Positions 47,014 through 56,377 are shown, numbered from the stretch's first letter. The stretch is 64,000 bases of DNA from Hyphomicrobiales bacterium (GCA_021730985.1 JAKFYI010000031.1:124001-188000), one strand, 5' to 3'. Made by a program: numbers and translations. Notes: generated by a model not told the origin, from the letters alone.

Positions 47014-48009
47014 ATGAAGCGTCGCGAATTCATCACGCTCGCTGGCGGTGCGGCGGCAATGAGCGCATGGCCGCTCGCAGCGCGTGCGCAGCAGACGGCG
47101 CGGACGAGGAAAATCGGCCTGCTTCAGGGCCTGGCGGCTAGCGATCCCGACTGGCAGCGCCGGCTTGCGGCGTTCCGCCAAGGACTGGCCGATCTCGGGT
47201 GGGTCGAAGGGCGCAATTTCGTTTTCGAGTTCCGCTATGCGGACGCCAAGCCGGAGAGGCTGCCGGCGCTGGCCGCTGAGCTGGTCCAGGCCAAGGTCGA
47301 CGTTATCGTCACCAACGCGGCGCAGCCCGTCGATGCGGCGCGCAAGGCGACCAGTACGATCCCCATCGTGATGGCGGCGGTCGGCGACGCACTGGGCGGA
47401 GGTTATGTCGCGAGCCTCGCACGTCCGGGCGGCAACATCACCGGGTTTACTCTTGTCGCAACTGAGCAGAGCGCGAAACGTCTGGAGCTGATCAAGGAAA
47501 TGCTCCCTGGTCTGACCCGCGCCGCGGTGCTTTGGAATCCCGATGCTGCCGGCCATCGCATGCAATGGACGGAGATGCAGCCGGCGGCTCCTAAGCTGGA
47601 GATTGTGTTGCAATCCACGCCCGTTAAGAGCGCGGACGACATTGCGGCGGCGTTGCGCGCCGCCGAGCAGGGGGCGGCTCAAGCCATCGTCACGATGGAG
47701 GATCCCATGATCCAGTCGCGCCGTGCCGCCATTGCTGAGTTCTCCGTCCAGCGCAAAATTCCTGTGATGGGTGAATTCAGGAGCATGGCGGATGCCGGCG
47801 CGCTGATGGCCTACGGTCCGAACCAAGTCGACCTGTGGCGGCGGACGGCCACCTACATCGATAAGATATTCAAGGGTGCGAAGGCGGCTGACCTACCAGT
47901 TGAACAGCCCACTAAGTTTGAGCTGACGATCAATCTCAAGACTGCAAAGTCGCTCGGCGTCAACGTGCCACTGACGATGCTCGGCCGCGCCGATGAGGTG
48001 ATCGAATAA
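47014..48009 (+). CDS. ABC-type substrate-binding protein (DUF534/TrpX-like), orphan
   Basis: 331 residues from ATG 47014 (a TTG 12 codons earlier is less likely). Twin-arginine-like signal KRREFITLAGGAAAMSAWPLAARAQ. Two Rossmann-like lobes: IGLLQGLAASDPDWQRRLAAFRQGLADLGWVEGRN and PGGNITGFTLVATEQSAKRLELIKEMLPG, both typical of this family. The genes for permease and ATPase are missing, as is usual for these Bradyrhizobium-type orphans. A paralogue lies at 53.3 kb. The ligand is unknown. Confidence 0.88.
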   Translation: MKRREFITLAGGAAAMSAWPLAARAQQTARTRKIGLLQGLAASDPDWQRRLAAFRQGLADLGWVEGRNFVFEFRYADAKPERLPALAAELVQAKVDVIVTNAAQPVDAARKATSTIPIVMAAVGDALGGGYVASLARPGGNITGFTLVATEQSAKRLELIKEMLPGLTRAAVLWNPDAAGHRMQWTEMQPAAPKLEIVLQSTPVKSADDIAAALRAAEQGAAQAIVTMEDPMIQSRRAAIAEFSVQRKIPVMGEFRSMADAGALMAYGPNQVDLWRRTATYIDKIFKGAKAADLPVEQPTKFELTINLKTAKSLGVNVPLTMLGRADEVIE

Positions 48010-48068
48010 GGTTGGCTGACGTCCGTTCCAGGGCACTTGGCGGACATCGCGCGTTCGAGGCGCGCGCC

Positions 48069-48419
48069 CTACTGCCGCTGTGCGAAGCGTCGGATCAATG
48101 CCTGACGCTGACCCATCAACTGCTCGGCGGCCAGCCGCGCCTCATTGGCCGAGCCTGCCGCGCAGGTGCGGTATTCCAGTTCGTTGATCGGATACTGCCG
48201 TCGCGCCGCGCGCCGGAAGAACGGCCAGCCGCGCTTGCTGGGGGGCGGCAGCAGGTTGGACAGCGCCTGCGCCACGTTGGCGGCATAGCCGAACGCGACC
48301 TGCTCGCCGCTTGCGTTGTGGCAGACCTCGTAGACCCCGGGACCGATCGGGGCCTCGATGTGCTCGCCATGAAATGCGTCGGGGAATCGCTTCCAGGTCG
48401 ACCAGCGGCCGATCATCAC
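48069..48419 (-). CDS. Hypothetical protein with GIY-YIG-like outline
   Basis: 116 residues. The pattern GPGVYEVCHNASGEQVAFGYAANVAQALSNLLPPP, then ELEYRTCAAGSANEARLAAEQLMGQR, follows the order of a GIY-YIG domain, but the second Tyr-Ile-Gly is FGY and the catalytic Arg region is not evident. It may be an inactive member. A DnaA-box-like CTATCCACA lies in its upstream gap (48536-48544). Basic tail (RRFAQRQ). Function unknown. Confidence 0.6.
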   Translation of the reverse strand: MMIGRWSTWKRFPDAFHGEHIEAPIGPGVYEVCHNASGEQVAFGYAANVAQALSNLLPPPSKRGWPFFRRAARRQYPINELEYRTCAAGSANEARLAAEQLMGQRQALIRRFAQRQ

Positions 48420-48585
48420 GCGGTTCTTTCGAAGCTGAAGAAATCAACGCCGGCAACCCAACGCGTCCGGCATCATTGGCACCTGGATATGACAACCGAT
48501 GCGAGAAACGCCGCCAAAACGGCGAATGGTCCCGGCTATCCACAGATTTGGCGGCCGCGCCGCCAAATCCCGCAACGGGCTGCAC

Positions 48586-49428
48586 TCAAAACAGGCGGCC
48601 CGGCATCACCCGGATGGTCGGCTTGGCCGGCAGCGTGTTCTTGGACACCACGGTCGAGCCGACGTCGTGGAATTCGACCTCGAAGGCTTTTTCCCGCAGC
48701 CGCTCGGTGAAGTTCCGCAGCGAATAGGTGCTGAAGAAGTGCATCGGGATGACCAGCGGCGCCTTCAGCGCCTGCAGCACCTCGATCATGCCCTCGTGGT
48801 CGAGCGTCACGCCGCCATCCACCGGAAACAGCACGACATCGACCCGGCCCATCTCGTTGAGTTGCTGCTGGTTCAGCGTGTGATGCAGATGGCCGAGATG
48901 CGCGATGCACATGTTGGCCATCTCGAAGATGAAGATCGAATTGCCGTGCCGCTCGGTGCCGCCGGTGACATAGCTGCGGATGTTGGTCGGCACATTGCGC
49001 ACGCGCACGTCGCCCGCGTTCAGGTCGTGTCGCGCCGGCTTTTCCGGGCTCGAACCCCAGCCGCGCAGCACATGCTTGATGCCGGGCTCCGGGTTGTCGG
49101 TGAAATGGGTCGAGTGCGCGTAGTTCATCGTCACGATGTCCGGCAGCACCCGCGGCTTCACGTAGTCGTTGTAGTCGGTGGCAATCTTGGTGCCGCGCGG
49201 ACTTTCGAGCAGAAAGGTCGAATGTCCGACGTAGTTGATGCGCACCTCATCGGACTTCAGCGACGCGGGCAGTACGCGCGGAATGCCGCGTGCCACCAAG
49301 CCGGGGCAGTTCTCGAACATCTCCGGCTTGGGCTGGGGCGCCGTCGGCTGCGCCCTGAGCACGGCCGGGAGCACCAGCGCGGCCGCCACCGCCGCGAAAG
49401 CGGCGAGCACCGTGCGACCGTTGACCAT
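48586..49428 (-). CDS. Exported metallo-beta-lactamase-fold protein
   Basis: 280 residues with a signal peptide (to about LRAQP). The MBL core shows YVGHSTFLLESPRGTKIATDYN and AHLGHLHHTL, with VVLFPVDGGVTLDHEG and VIPMHFFS resembling UlaG-type proteins. The classic HxHxDH is replaced by YAHSTHFTDN, so the metal site is atypical. GGAGG precedes the ATG. The enzyme activity cannot be predicted. Confidence 0.83.
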   Translation of the reverse strand: MVNGRTVLAAFAAVAAALVLPAVLRAQPTAPQPKPEMFENCPGLVARGIPRVLPASLKSDEVRINYVGHSTFLLESPRGTKIATDYNDYVKPRVLPDIVTMNYAHSTHFTDNPEPGIKHVLRGWGSSPEKPARHDLNAGDVRVRNVPTNIRSYVTGGTERHGNSIFIFEMANMCIAHLGHLHHTLNQQQLNEMGRVDVVLFPVDGGVTLDHEGMIEVLQALKAPLVIPMHFFSTYSLRNFTERLREKAFEVEFHDVGSTVVSKNTLPAKPTIRVMPGRLF

Positions 49429-49565
49429 TCAGCCCTCCATCGTCCGAGCCGGCGGAGGAATCCTGACACGGAAATGTGGCGCGGGCCACCCGTTCACCGT
49501 GCTGTGAACGCGAACGGGCGGCGCTTTTGGCGCCGCCCGCGAGCAAAATCCGTTGGAGCGAAGGT

Positions 49566-50399
49566 CTAGTAGCCTTGCGGCATGTAGTAAGGCCGGCGCG
49601 GCGGATCGAGCGCCGCGGCGATTATGCCCTTCGGCGTGGTGACGACGACCTTGCCGTCCACGCGCTTGATGGTTTCGATCTTGCCGACACCCGGCAGGTT
49701 CGAACCCGGACCGACCTCGAACAGCGTGCCGCTGCGGCTCTCCAGCAAGGCGCGTCCGGCGTAGTATTCGCGCAGCTTCCAGCCTTCGAGCATCACAGGC
49801 TTGCCCTGCTGCTTTTCGACGCTAGTGACCGAACCGGTGATGTCGGCGGCCGGCGGCTGCGCGGCAACGGTGCGGCGCTCCAGCCGGTCCAGACTCTCGG
49901 AAATCTTGGCGAGCTTGGCCGCAGGCTCGGCCTGCGCCTTCTCGGCGCGTTCGATGCGCTCGCCGATCTTGGCAAGCTGCTGGGACGCGGCGCGGTTCGC
50001 GGCCTCGACGCCGGACTTGAACGAGGCAAGCTCGCCCGAAAGCTTCGTCACCTTGTCCTGCAACGCCTGGGTTTCATCGCTGATCGCAGCGGCCGGCTGG
50101 ACCGGCATCGCCTGTCGCGACAATTCATAGGTGGCAGCGCCGCCCACGAACGCGCCGACCAGCAGAGCTGCCGCCAGCGAAGCGGCGAGCGGCGCGACCT
50201 TGTCCCAGCGAAAGCCGTCCACCGGTGACACGGGAGCGGCGGCGTCCGCGCCGGGGCCGATCGCCTCCGCCTTGGGCGGCTCAATGGAGGTCTCGATCGC
50301 GGTGAGATCGATGGTCAGCGGTTCGGACTGTCCGGTCTGCGGAGCATCCAGCTTGCCGAAGATCGTGATCGCGTTCTTGGATTGGCTCTCGTCAGCCAT
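49566..50399 (-). CDS. Membrane-anchored coiled-coil protein of unknown function
   Basis: 277 residues: acidic N-terminus (1-60), one membrane helix (about 68-90, VAPLAASLAAALLVGAFVGG), a coiled coil (about 105-170, ALQDKVTKLSGELASFKSGVEAANRAASQQLAKIGERIERAEKAQ) and a C-terminal domain (about 190-270, LEGWKLREYYAGRALLES...LPGVGKIETIKRVDGKVVVTTPKGIIA). The layout suggests an inner-membrane envelope organiser. Similar proteins occur in Bradyrhizobiaceae but I know no assigned role. Confidence 0.72.
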   Translation of the reverse strand: MADESQSKNAITIFGKLDAPQTGQSEPLTIDLTAIETSIEPPKAEAIGPGADAAAPVSPVDGFRWDKVAPLAASLAAALLVGAFVGGAATYELSRQAMPVQPAAAISDETQALQDKVTKLSGELASFKSGVEAANRAASQQLAKIGERIERAEKAQAEPAAKLAKISESLDRLERRTVAAQPPAADITGSVTSVEKQQGKPVMLEGWKLREYYAGRALLESRSGTLFEVGPGSNLPGVGKIETIKRVDGKVVVTTPKGIIAAALDPPRRPYYMPQGY

Positions 50400-50493
50400 G
50401 ACGGCGATTCCCGGTTGGATTTACCAACCGGTAACCGTGTTTGGCTTACCACCGGGTTAATGAATTGTGACCGGCCCAAGCGTGGCCGGTTCT

Positions 50494-51495
50494 TCAGACC
50501 GGCAGGCCGTTCTGCTGCGCCAGCGTCTTGAGCGAGACTTCGGGCCGCGCGCCGATGTGCTGGATCACCTCGGCCGCAGCCAGCGCCCCGAGCCGGGCCG
50601 CGGTCTTGTGATCCTGGCCGCGCGCCAATCCGAACAGGAAACCCGCGGCGAACAGGTCGCCCGCGCCCGTGGCATCGACCATCTGTTTGATCGGCGCGGC
50701 TGGCACCGCTTCGTTGCCTGATTTGCTAACGACGACGCAACCCTTCTCGCTGCGCGTTACGACGGCAAGCTTGGTGTCGTTGCGCAGCGCCGCCGCGGCG
50801 GCATCGAAATCCTTCGCTTCGTACAAGCTAAGCAGCTCGCTCTCGTTGGCAAACACCAGATCGACCGTGCCGCTGCGGATCAGATCGAGAAACTCGGCGC
50901 GATAGCGGCCGACGCAGAACGCATCGGACAAAGTCAGCGCCACCTGACGTTTGGCGTCGTGCGCGATTTTAGCGGCCTTGCGGAACGCCTCCTTGGCGTG
51001 CGGCGGATCCCACAGATAGCCCTCGAGATAGATGATGCCCGATGCCGCGACCGTGTCGGCATCGACGTCGTTCGGATGCAGGTCCTGCGCCGCGCCGAGG
51101 AACGTGTTCATGGTGCGCTCGCCATCCGGCGTCACCATGATGTAGCAGCGCGCGGTCGAAGGGCCATCGGCGGCGGGAGGCGTGTCGAACGCAACGCCGG
51201 CCGCGCGGATGTCGTGCGCGAAGACGCCGCCCAGTTCGTCGTCCTTCACCTTGCCGACGAAGGCGGCCCGCCCGCCGAAGCCCGCAACGCCGACAATGGT
51301 GTTGGCGGCCGAGCCGCCGGAAATCTCCACCGCCGGGCCCATGGCGTCATAGATCGCCTGCGCCCTCGCCTCGTCGATCAGCGACATGCCGCCCTTGCGC
51401 ATCTCCTGCTTGACCAGGAAATCGTCATCGGCGCGGGCGATCACATCGACGATGGCGTTGCCGAAGCCGAGCACGTCGTAGCGGACATTGGACAT
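50494..51495 (-). CDS. PfkB-family carbohydrate/adenosine kinase
   Basis: 333 residues from ATG 51495. PfkB signatures: GGSAANTIVGVAGFGGRAAFVGKV near the N-terminus and DATGAGDLFAAGFLFGLARG with the catalytic Asp in the C-terminal half. Closest in style to alphaproteobacterial adenosine-kinase-like proteins, so ATP-dependent phosphorylation of a nucleoside or sugar is likely. Divergent from trpS, 160 bp apart. Confidence 0.9.
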   Translation of the reverse strand: MSNVRYDVLGFGNAIVDVIARADDDFLVKQEMRKGGMSLIDEARAQAIYDAMGPAVEISGGSAANTIVGVAGFGGRAAFVGKVKDDELGGVFAHDIRAAGVAFDTPPAADGPSTARCYIMVTPDGERTMNTFLGAAQDLHPNDVDADTVAASGIIYLEGYLWDPPHAKEAFRKAAKIAHDAKRQVALTLSDAFCVGRYRAEFLDLIRSGTVDLVFANESELLSLYEAKDFDAAAAALRNDTKLAVVTRSEKGCVVVSKSGNEAVPAAPIKQMVDATGAGDLFAAGFLFGLARGQDHKTAARLGALAAAEVIQHIGARPEVSLKTLAQQNGLPV

Positions 51496-51655
51496 CTGAA
51501 ACTCGCGGTTGGCGGGGATGGCGCGCACTATAACGGCGTTCGGTTGCGCGGCAACCCATGGGCAAACGGCAAGCCTTGGGCAAAATGGGCATTGGCCCCC
51601 GGCACTTGCGCGGTGCCGTGGCCCCGCTACAAGAGGCGCTCCGAAGGAGCCCGTC

Positions 51656-52693
51656 ATGGCCGCGTTCAAGCAACTGGTGTTCTCCGGGGTGCAGCCGACC
51701 GGCAATCTGCATCTCGGCAACTACCTCGGCGCCATCGTCAATTTCGTGAAGCTGCAGTCGACCCACGACTGCATCTATTGCGTCGTCGATATGCACGCCA
51801 TCACCGTCTGGCAGGATCCGGCCGAGCTGACCAAGGCGACGCGCGAAGTCACCGCTGCGTTCATCGCTTCCGGCGTCGATCCGAAGGCGCACATCGTATT
51901 CAACCAGAGCCAAGTCGCCGAACACGCCGAGCTCGCCTGGGTGTTCAACTGCGTGGCGCGGCTCGGCTGGCTCAACCGCATGACGCAGTTCAAGGAGAAG
52001 GCCGGCAAGGATCGCGAGAACGCGTCGGTCGGATTGTACGCCTATCCGAATCTGATGGCGGCCGACATTCTGGTTTACCGCGCGACGCATGTGCCGGTCG
52101 GCGAAGACCAGAAGCAGCACCTCGAGCTGTCGCGCGACATCGCGCAGAAGTTCAACAACGACTACAAGGACACGATCGCGGCGCGCGGTTTCGGCGATGC
52201 GTTCTTTCCGCAGCCCGAGCCGCTGATCCAGGGGCCCGCGACGCGCGTCATGTCGTTGCGCGACGGCACCAAGAAAATGTCCAAGTCCGAGCCGTCCGAT
52301 CAGTCGCGCATCAACCTGACCGACGATCCCGATACGATCGCGCTGAAGATCAAGCGCGCCAAGACCGATCCCGATCCGCTGCCCGACAACGAGAAGGCGC
52401 TGGAGCCGCGCCCCGAGGCCGACAACCTGGTTGGCATCTATGCGGCGCTCGCCGACACGAGCAAGGCTGACGTACTCCAGAAGTTCGCCGGCGCGCAGTT
52501 CTCCATCTTCAAGCCGGCGCTTGCAGACCTGCTGGTGGAGAAGCTCAGTCCGATCACCGCCGAGATGCGGCGCTTGAAGGACGACACGGCCTACATCGAC
52601 GGCGTGCTGGCCGACGGCTCCAGGCGCGCGCAGGTGATCGCCGCCGAAACCATGAAATCCGTCAAGGACATCGTCGGTTTCGTGCGGCGATAG
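51656..52693 (+). CDS. trpS: Tryptophanyl-tRNA synthetase
   Basis: Class I aminoacyl-tRNA synthetase charging tRNA-Trp; 345 residues. HIGH-type motif HLGN in [14 protein letters not shown] and KMSKS at 207-211. GAAGGAG precedes ATG 51656; the open frame upstream lies in the trpS promoter region. It begins the conserved row trpS-usp-Nfu-tsaB-rimI-fur-miaB-phoH of rhizobial chromosomes. Confidence 0.97.
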   Translation: MAAFKQLVFSGVQPTGNLHLGNYLGAIVNFVKLQSTHDCIYCVVDMHAITVWQDPAELTKATREVTAAFIASGVDPKAHIVFNQSQVAEHAELAWVFNCVARLGWLNRMTQFKEKAGKDRENASVGLYAYPNLMAADILVYRATHVPVGEDQKQHLELSRDIAQKFNNDYKDTIAARGFGDAFFPQPEPLIQGPATRVMSLRDGTKKMSKSEPSDQSRINLTDDPDTIALKIKRAKTDPDPLPDNEKALEPRPEADNLVGIYAALADTSKADVLQKFAGAQFSIFKPALADLLVEKLSPITAEMRRLKDDTAYIDGVLADGSRRAQVIAAETMKSVKDIVGFVRR

Positions 52694-52796
52694 CTCCACA
52701 ATCCCATGCCGTAAAATCGAGCAAGGCCGCCGCTTGTGCCGTGGCCGAATGCCGTGCCACCATTCCCGTGCATGTGCGACGCCAGTGAGGACACCG

Positions 52797-53291
52797 ATGT
52801 CTCGCAGACGCCGTAGTTACGAAGCCGGGCACACGCCCAAATGGCTCGTTGTCATCGACGACACCCCGGAATGCGACCGCGCGGTTTATTTCGCAGCACG
52901 CCGCGCAGCACGCGTCGGCGCCGGCGTGGTGATGCTGCGCGTGATCGAGACGCAGGAGCGCAACCAGCAGTGGCTCGGCGTCGCCGACATCATGAAGGCG
53001 GAGGCGCATGAGGGCGCGAACGCCGAACTTGAACGCTACGCCGGCCGCGCCAATGGCGTCGCCGGCATCACCGCCGAGCGGATCGTTCGCGAGGGCAAGA
53101 CCGCCGAAGAGATTCTCGGCCTGATCGAGGATGACGAGGACATCGCGATCCTGGTGCTGGCCGCGGCGCAGAGCAAGGACGGCCCGGGCCCGCTGGTTAC
53201 AGGCCTGAGCGCCAGCCTCGGCGACTATCCGATTCCTGTCGCCATCGTTCCGGGGCATCTCACGGACGAAGAGCTTGACGCGATGACGTGA
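52797..53291 (+). CDS. Universal stress protein family (UspA)
   Basis: 164 residues. Rossmann-like fold with KWLVVIDDTPECDRAVYFAARRAAR at the N-terminus, a hydrophobic ILVLAAAQSKDGPGPLV segment resembling the ATP-loop region, and a C-terminal strand YPIPVAIVPG. ATG 52797 has TGAGGA upstream. The Gly-rich ATP motif G-2x-G-9x-G(S/T) is only partial, so nucleotide binding is uncertain. Confidence 0.87.
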   Translation: MSRRRRSYEAGHTPKWLVVIDDTPECDRAVYFAARRAARVGAGVVMLRVIETQERNQQWLGVADIMKAEAHEGANAELERYAGRANGVAGITAERIVREGKTAEEILGLIEDDEDIAILVLAAAQSKDGPGPLVTGLSASLGDYPIPVAIVPGHLTDEELDAMT

Positions 53292-53305
53292 GCGGCAGGG
53301 CGCCG

Positions 53306-54286
53306 CTACTCGATCACCTCGTCGGCGCGGGCGATGAGCGTCGGGGGCACTGTGATGCCGAGCGCGCGCGCGGTCTGCAAATTGATAACAAACTCGAATG
53401 TCGTCGGCCGCTGCACCGGCATGTCGGCTGGCCTTTCACCCTTGAGAATTCGGCCCGCATAGACGCCGACCAGCCGATACCGGTCCTCATCGTTGGGACC
53501 GTAGCTCATCAGCCCTCCAGCTTCGGCGAAGGCGCGCAGCGGATAGACCACAGGTAACGCATGCCGCACGGCGAGCGTGGCGAGTTGAACCCGCCGGTTG
53601 TTGAACAGCGGATCGGGAGCGACCAGGAGCCCATCCACCCGCTTTTGCGTCAAAGCCGCAAAGACCGTATCGATTTCACCGGCGTTGCCCGCCGACAGAA
53701 CTTCGATATCCAGTCCGCTGGCCGCCGCAGCCGGGCGAACATCCTGCAGCAAGGTCTCGGTGACGACCGGATTGGCCGGATTGGCCAGCAGGCCAACGCG
53801 CTTGATTTGCGGTTGCAGCTCGAGCAGCAGCCCAAGCCGCTTGGCCCCAAGCTCGGAAACCATGGCACTGACGCCGGTGACATTGCCGCCCGGCCGGTTG
53901 TAGCTGGCGATCAGGCCGGCCTGAACCGCGTCGGTCCCCATCGAGAACACGATGGGAATCGTCGCGGTCGCCGCCTTCGCCGCTTGCGCCGTCGCCGTGC
54001 CAACCGGCGTCACGATGACCGCGACCTGGCGGCGGACCAGATCAGCCGCCAGCTCCGGAAATCGCTTGGCGTCGTTGTGCGCCCAGCGATATTCGATCAC
54101 AACGTTGCGGCCTTCGATGAAGCCGGTTTCGCCCAGGCCTTTGCGAAAGGCCGCCACCAGATGGGCGTTGGTCTCCGGTGCGCTGGCGTGCAGGAAGCCT
54201 ACCACCGGCATCGCCTGCTGCGCGTGCGCCGCGAGCGGCGCCAGCGAGGCACCCCCGAGCAGCGCGATGAAGTCCCGGCGTTTCAT
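53306..54286 (-). CDS. ABC-type substrate-binding protein (DUF534/TrpX-like), orphan
   Basis: 326 residues from ATG 54286. Twin-arginine-like signal KRRDFIALLGGASLAPLAAHAQ; core as in the paralogue at 47.0 kb (AFRKGLGETGFIEGRNVVIEYRWA, RPGGNVTGVSAMVSELGAKRLGLL). It is on the opposite strand between usp and Nfu, interrupting an otherwise conserved gene row. No transporter partners. An alternative start 30 codons upstream would hide the signal sequence. Confidence 0.88.
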   Translation of the reverse strand: MKRRDFIALLGGASLAPLAAHAQQAMPVVGFLHASAPETNAHLVAAFRKGLGETGFIEGRNVVIEYRWAHNDAKRFPELAADLVRRQVAVIVTPVGTATAQAAKAATATIPIVFSMGTDAVQAGLIASYNRPGGNVTGVSAMVSELGAKRLGLLLELQPQIKRVGLLANPANPVVTETLLQDVRPAAAASGLDIEVLSAGNAGEIDTVFAALTQKRVDGLLVAPDPLFNNRRVQLATLAVRHALPVVYPLRAFAEAGGLMSYGPNDEDRYRLVGVYAGRILKGERPADMPVQRPTTFEFVINLQTARALGITVPPTLIARADEVIE

Positions 54287-54441
54287 ACAAGCGGCCCCCG
54301 AGATGGGCGAAAGGTAGCATTTCTGCGCCGGGGCGGGAGGGGGTTGGCGGTTGACCCGGCCCGGCGCAATCGCCACTTATCTGTTATAGTGATTTGCGCC
54401 GCGGCGGGCCTTGAACCCGCCGCAGGCCCAGGAGCAACACG

Positions 54442-55002
54442 ATGTTCATTCAGACCGAAGCCACGCCGAACCCCGCGACCCTGAAGTTCCTGCCCGGCCA
54501 GCCCGTGCTCGACACCGGCACGCTCGACCTGCGCAGCCGGGAGGACGCCGCGAAGTCGCCGCTGGCCGAGCGGCTGTTCGGGATCGACGGCGTCGATGGC
54601 GTGTTCTACGGCTCGGACTTCATCACGGTCTCGAAGTCAGCCGGCGAATGGCCGCAGATGAAGCCCGCCATCCTCGGCGCCATCATGGAGCACTTCATGT
54701 CCGGCGCGCCGCTGCTGCGCGCCGGCGAGACCTCGGCCATGTCCGACGACGAGGAGTTCTTCGAGCCGGCCGACGCCGACACCGTCGCCACCATCAAGGA
54801 CCTGATCGAGACGCGGGTTCGCCCGGCGGTCGCAAACGATGGCGGCGACATCACGTTCCGCGGCTTCAAGGACGGTATCGTTTTCCTGCACATGAAGGGC
54901 GCCTGCTCGGGCTGCCCCTCTTCGACCGCCACGCTGCGCCACGGCATCCAGAACCTGCTCAAGCATTACGTGCCGGACGTGGTTGAAGTCCGCCCGATGT
55001 AG
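54442..55002 (+). CDS. NifU-like Fe-S scaffold/carrier (Nfu type)
   Basis: 186 residues: Nfu N-terminal domain (1-88, MFIQTEATPNPATLKFLPG) and the NifU C-terminal domain with Cys155 and Cys158 in GACSGCPSS, which bind a [4Fe-4S] cluster for transfer to targets. MiaB, itself a two-cluster enzyme, is encoded downstream in the same row, a plausible client. It starts at ATG 54442 with AGGAGCAAC upstream. Confidence 0.93.
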   Translation: MFIQTEATPNPATLKFLPGQPVLDTGTLDLRSREDAAKSPLAERLFGIDGVDGVFYGSDFITVSKSAGEWPQMKPAILGAIMEHFMSGAPLLRAGETSAMSDDEEFFEPADADTVATIKDLIETRVRPAVANDGGDITFRGFKDGIVFLHMKGACSGCPSSTATLRHGIQNLLKHYVPDVVEVRPM

Positions 55003-55010
55003 GGTTTGCT

Positions 55011-55174
55011 GTCATGCCCGCGACCCGCCTACGCACAAGGCTTCGGCGGGTTGGGTCTCGGTCCGCCGAAGCTTTTTAGCGAAGGCGGAAAGCGGGGCAT
55101 CCAGAATACGCCAACCCGTCCGTATCTCCACCGTCCGCGTTTACTGGATCATCCGCTTTCGCGGATGATGACAG
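55011..55174. repeat. Palindromic mosaic repeat, family B, copy 6, with nested second element
   Basis: Ends are GTCATGCCCGCG and the hairpin CATCCGCTTTCGCGGATGATGAC, like copy 2. About 65 bp (55023-55090 region) with its own inverted parts GCTTCGGCGGG and CCGCCGAAGC interrupts the left end, so one repeat appears inserted into another. It fills the Nfu-tsaB gap. Confidence 0.8.
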
Positions 55175-55214
55175 TAAACATGCGTGTTGGATGTCCGCGT
55201 GCTAAAATAATCCC

Positions 55215-55895
55215 ATGCGTGTGCTTGCCATCGACACCGCGCTTGAAGCCTGCTCGGCCGCCGTGCTCGACACCGAGACCGGCGTGCTCGCGAGTGAATC
55301 GCGCCCGATGGCGCGCGGCCACGCCGAGGCGCTGATCCCGCTGATCGCCCGGGTGATGGCCGAGGCTAACATGCCGTTCGGCGATCTCGACCGCGTCGCG
55401 GTCACGACCGGACCCGGCAGCTTCACCGGACTGCGCGTCGGCATTTCCGCGGCGCGCGGCATCGCGCTGTCGACCGGCAAACCGGCGTTCGGGCTCACCA
55501 CGCTCGCGGCGTTCGCCGCACCATATATTGCCGCCGACGACAGCATTTCTCTCGCCGTCGCGATCGATGCGCGCCACGGCCACGTCTATCTTCAGGTGTT
55601 CGGCCCCGGCGGACGCACGCTGGTGCCGCCGCGCGTCGCCTCGATCCGTGACGCGGTGCGCATCGCCGCCACCGGGCGGACCCGCTTGACCGGCAATGCC
55701 GCGCGCGCCGTCGCCGCGGCGTGGCCCGCGAACGAGCTGCCGCCGCTGCTGGTCGAAGAGCAGAAGGTGCCCGACATCTCGTGGGTGGCGCGGCTCGGCG
55801 CGGTGGCGAACGGCGGTCCCGACACCGTCAAACCGCTTTACCTGCGCGCACCGGACGCCCAGCCCCAGGCCGCCGCGAGATTGCCACGCCGATGA
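55215..55895 (+). CDS. tsaB: tRNA threonylcarbamoyladenosine biosynthesis protein TsaB
   Basis: 226 residues, ASKHA fold. MRVLAIDTALEACSAAV, VTTGPGSFTGLRVGISAARGIA and FGLTTLAAFA are signatures. TsaB dimerises with TsaD to install t6A37 on ANN-decoding tRNAs. Its stop overlaps the rimI start by 4 bp (ATGA), a common tsaB-rimI pairing. Confidence 0.95.
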   Translation: MRVLAIDTALEACSAAVLDTETGVLASESRPMARGHAEALIPLIARVMAEANMPFGDLDRVAVTTGPGSFTGLRVGISAARGIALSTGKPAFGLTTLAAFAAPYIAADDSISLAVAIDARHGHVYLQVFGPGGRTLVPPRVASIRDAVRIAATGRTRLTGNAARAVAAAWPANELPPLLVEEQKVPDISWVARLGAVANGGPDTVKPLYLRAPDAQPQAAARLPRR

Positions 55896-56377
55896 TGCGG
55901 TGGATCAACCGGCTGTTTGCGCGCGGCGAGCCCGCGCTGTCGGAAGCGGGCGCCCGCGATGCGCACGCCATCGCCCGTCTGCACGGAATTTCGTTCCGCC
56001 GCGGCTGGAGCGACGGCGAATTCGAAAGGCTGCTGATCGAGCGCAACGTGGTGGCCCATCGTGCCACCCGCGGCCGCACGCTCGACGGTTTCATCCTGTC
56101 TCGGCTCGCGGCGAACGAAGCGGAAATCCTCTCCGTCGCCGTATCGCCTTCACGCCGTGGCAATGGCCTCGCGCGCGCGCTGCTCAATCTACACCTGCGG
56201 CGGCTCGCAGGCCTAGGCGCGCAGGCTGTGTTCCTCGAAGTGGATGAGGACAACGCCGCGGCGCGGCGGCTTTACGCTCGCGCCGGGTTCCAGGAGATTG
56301 CCCGCCGTGCGGGCTACTACCAGCACGCAGGCGGCAATACGGCCACCGCACTGGTGCTGCGGCGCGATCTGGTGTGA
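55892..56377 (+). CDS. rimI: Ribosomal-protein-alanine N-acetyltransferase (GNAT)
   Basis: 161 residues. GNAT motif A VAVSPSRRGNGLARALLNLHLRRL with the RRGNGLA CoA loop, then LEVDEDNAAARRLYARAGFQE. Coupled to tsaB as in most proteobacteria, where RimI acetylates the N-terminus of S18. A double ATG allows the start at 55892 or 55895. Confidence 0.92.
   Translation: MMRWINRLFARGEPALSEAGARDAHAIARLHGISFRRGWSDGEFERLLIERNVVAHRATRGRTLDGFILSRLAANEAEILSVAVSPSRRGNGLARALLNLHLRRLAGLGAQAVFLEVDEDNAAARRLYARAGFQEIARRAGYYQHAGGNTATALVLRRDLV

Noticed and set aside
48536..48544. CTATCCACA as part of a second replication origin
   Set aside because: A single 8/9 match is expected by chance in a genome of this size and there is no cluster or AT-rich element.
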